The translations under genes were made by a program, and so were the position numbers. Shown here piece after piece: positions 61,081-64,000 of a stretch of DNA of 64,000 bases. Origin of the DNA: Gerris lacustris (taxonomy: Eukaryota; Arthropoda; Insecta; Hemiptera; Gerridae); NCBI GenBank assembly GCA_951217055.1, contig OX578280.1, positions 42,473,882 to 42,537,881 on the forward strand, given 5' to 3'. The notes beneath the pieces are model-generated. The model was given only the letters and a program-made list of their open reading frames with translations, did not search any database and was not told where the DNA came from. The first letter of the stretch is position 1; each line of letters begins with the position of its first letter.

Positions 61081-61429
61081 CAGTAGAACCACAATAATGG
61101 ACTAATATGGGCTTATGGTTGTCCGCTATTATAAAAGTCCAGTATATAACAAATCATTATTTCACAAAATAATGCAAAAGGACGTATTTAAATAAAAGGA
61201 CAGAAGTTATAAATAGAGTTTATTACACATCAAATAAAAAGATGGCCTTAAACATAGGCTTATTAAGTGGTTTTTGATGAATACTAATAAAACAGAACCG
61301 GACGTAGCATCTTGGGTTGGGCGGCAAATCGTGGTATTTAATAGAAAGCTAATAGCTTTTAATAGCAGACATTTTATCTGATATAAGTAACGTCCACTGT
61401 AGAAGGGTCTGGTCTAGTGAGTTCTACTG
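61081..61429. mobile_element. Pogo-like MITE, 349 bp
   Basis: Begins 'cagtagaaccacaataatgg' after TA and ends 'ctagtgagttctactg'. The inner 'gttgtccgctattataaaag' resembles the opening of Tigger-type elements. The right TA has become CA. Confidence 0.6.
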
Positions 61430-61632
61430 CAGTTGGAAAGTGGGTTAAATATTGATTAAAAAAAAACATACAAACATTTTTTATTAATATTATTTTAAAA
61501 AACCATTTGTCTAATTAAAAGAAAAACAAATTGTCTGAAGAAGGTATTTATTTAAAAAGAAAAATGCATCGCTGTTAACTAATAGAGAGCACTATTAAAA
61601 TGTATAATATATTATATAATAAAAGATAAAGG

Positions 61633-61785
<153 letters not shown>

Positions 61786-62814
61786 ACAGTCAGACTAAAT
61801 TAATTAAAATAATGAGACAGTTTTTTTTTGTTTCTTCATTATTATTTTTCCCCTAAAAAAATAAAAAATATAATGTTATGTACATAAATTTTCTTATTTT
61901 AAAATTATTTCAGATAGTAACAGAGTATTGCAATAATAAAGAGATTAATGGCACATAAAATTTAAAGGTATTTAAAAGTATAATTTTAGAATAACAAATA
62001 AAGTGTAAATAACTCTACCATTTATAGCAGAAAATAATGGGCATTTTTTTGTTTGTTTTAAAATATATTGAATCGTTCATTTCAGAAAACCCAATATTAA
62101 AAATAAAAATCTGGGTGATTCAACTCATACTACACATTGTCACACATTAGATCAACATGGTCACATTCAATTATTATTGAACTTACTATCATGTGTCTGC
62201 ACAGACTACAGATGAGGCTTATTATAAAATCTACTTTTTTTGACTCAGGCAATCTTAATATATGTAAATTTATCAAAATCATATTACTTAATGACAAATT
62301 TTAAAAATAAATTTTTATCAAAATACAAATAAATTACTGCATAATGTCACTTTAACTTCGTCTTCATTCCTTTTAGGATTGTACATAAATACTTCAGGAC
62401 ATTGTACATAAATGTTCAGGGACATGTGGCTTCTTGGTACATAATATGTATATCTATAATATAATCTACAATGGATGCCACTTTGTTTCAAAAGGAATAA
62501 TATACTCTCCAGTATATTGCTTTGAAGACCTTATTTGGTGCAGAAATGCTTTCACGTGAACTGCCTCATCACATCAATTGGAGGGGTTTCTGAGATGAAA
62601 GATTCAATTATTAAAAATTGTTATTATATAGCCACCTTTTTAAGAAAAATGAGAATTAATAAATACAAATATTTTAGAAGTAGGGTTGAAATTAAGTTTC
62701 ATAGTTTTACAGATAAAAATGGACAAATGAGAGTATTCATTCTGGGTAGGTATTATCAGCGATCTGGGGAAATATTATTATGTTTCTGCTTAAATTATTA
62801 TTTATTATTGGGGA

Positions 62815-62890
62815 TGATCCCCCATTGTGTAGCAGATAGCGTTATTACCTTGGGATCTAAAGTCTAAAGATATCAAGTTCAATCCCAGAC
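62815..62890 (+). mobile_element. tRNA-like SINE head
   Basis: 'gtgtagcagatagcgttatt' resembles an A box in a D-arm, and about 45 bases on 'atcaagttcaatcccagac' matches the B box/T-arm. The acceptor stem does not close as in a true tRNA. The 3' body is unclear. Confidence 0.4.
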
Positions 62891-63246
62891 AAAATAGATT
62901 AAATAATAAGCTCAGTGGGTATGGCCTAAATTTGATCCCATCATATCCCAAGGTGCACCAACGTAAACCATCCTTCTAAGAACTTTCCACAAATAGGGAT
63001 AAGGTACAACAGGTGGAAAATCTAAGGCCCAATGCATACAGAAGAGGCGATGGGTGGCAAGACGTGAAGTTCCTACTCCTCCTCTATGTAAACCTATAAG
63101 GCAATGGAGGTGTGGGCACTCGCCCTCTCCACTCCTCTTGAATCATTTTGAAGAAGTGTGCCTCGTCTGCAATGCACCTCAGCCTGTTGCTTCTTCTATG
63201 TGCATTGGGCCTTGTAAATATAGTACGCTGTTTTCGGAAACATCAT

Positions 63247-63333
63247 TTATAAGAACATCCCTGATAATCCAAACAATTCAGAAATCCGAACAGGCCCTGG
63301 CCCCAATTAGTTTGGATATCCGGTATTCTACTG
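63247..63333. mobile_element. Pogo-like relic, about 87 bp
   Basis: 'aacatccctgataatccaaa' and, inverted, 'tttggatatccggtattcta' form diverged ends, with CTACTG at the right. Confidence 0.45.
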
Positions 63334-63670
63334 CACATATATAGTATTTAACGAAATATTTCCTTGTAACTAAGGCATCCATCCTAATTCCTTAAATTTC
63401 TATACAACATCTTTTTTTTACCACTGACTTAGAGATCTAAACTAAACCATCCAATCGCATCTATTGTTTATCTAAAATCAAATATCCTCCTTTTCCTACA
63501 AATTATAAGCTTGAAATAGAAAAGCCAAGGGTAAAAATATTCTTAAGTAATTAGTCAAGACCTTAGACTCTAAGCAAAGGCTTGAATTTCTGTCTAGCGT
63601 TACTTTCCCTTAGCAGTAATCTTACCTAACTGAACCCTATTATAGAGTTTAATTTAAATATTCGTGAGGT

Positions 63671-64000
63671 GTCTAGAGGGGTAAAATAAAAAAAAAACTG
63701 TTTTAGTTTTTTAAAACATCAGTTGATATTTCATCCCTATGTTGGGACATTCTCAAGAGTCAGAGTCAGTCAGTTGCAGGAGTTTGTGGACTCAACTTCA
63801 GACTGTTCCATATTTTTATATATATGACTACTTTACAAATAGTAAAGTTTTATCCATTTTTAAATTTTAACTTTTATCTTTATAACAAAGGAACAGCATG
63901 AACTCTAAATAAGGTTTTGAGAATGTCCCAACATAGGGATGAAATATCAACCGATGTTTTAAAAAACTAAAACAGTTTTTTTTATTTTACCCCTCTAGAC
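63671..64000. repeat. Inverted-repeat element with arms of about 88 bp, at the window edge
   Basis: 'gtctagaggggtaaaataaa' through 'catccctatgttgggacatt' then 'ctcaa' at 63671-63757 is mirrored at 63913-64000, ending exactly 'cccctctagac'. Mismatches are few. The spacer of about 155 bases shows no frame. The flanking duplication on the right is outside the window. Confidence 0.85.

Noticed and set aside
62535..62867. Frame of 110 codons near the right side
   Set aside because: It has no ATG at its start, no recognisable domain, and its end runs into a tRNA-like SINE.

Overview
The window is nuclear DNA of an animal, most likely an insect. It is AT-rich, its genes are split by introns with GT-AG borders, (TA)n microsatellites are long and common, and DNA-transposon relics are dense. 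Four protein genes can be supported. I cannot fix the insect order from the sequence.

Layout. 1-1010 is the decayed pol end of a Ty3/gypsy retrotransposon. 4348-16138 (+) is a seven-coding-exon EF-hand gene of the sarcoplasmic calcium-binding protein/calexcitin type, about 424 residues, with a long Lys/Ser-rich N-terminal exon. 21702-22256 (+) is an uninterrupted reading frame for CIAO2A (galla-1/FAM96A), a cytosolic iron-sulfur assembly factor. 30486-35959 (-) is glucosamine-6-phosphate deaminase (GNPDA) in five sure coding exons plus a doubtful last one. 42148-55593 (-) is IFT54 (TRAF3IP1/MIP-T3), an intraflagellar transport IFT-B subunit, in eleven coding exons whose phases all agree (728 codons).

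The rest, about nine tenths of the window, is intron and intergenic DNA full of mobile-element relics. Several can be bounded by terminal inverted repeats and target duplications: a series of TA-flanked pogo/Tigger-like MITEs (about eight), a MULE-like element with a transposase fragment, a PIF/Harbinger-like element (TTA duplication), two hAT-like elements with 8-bp duplications (one holding a nested palindromic MITE), a Helitron-like element, 5S-rRNA-derived and tRNA-like SINEs, an LTR with TATA box and primer-binding site, and long foldback repeats at 26036-26613, 45575-46715 and 63671-64000.

The genes are unrelated housekeeping or cell-biology genes and do not form a functional cluster. 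No prokaryotic-style system, CRISPR array or operon is present. The most unusual points are the tandem duplication of the last coding segment of the EF-hand gene, the intronless CIAO2A frame, the large hairpin-forming repeats (one in an IFT54 intron), and the missing C-terminal motif of GNPDA.
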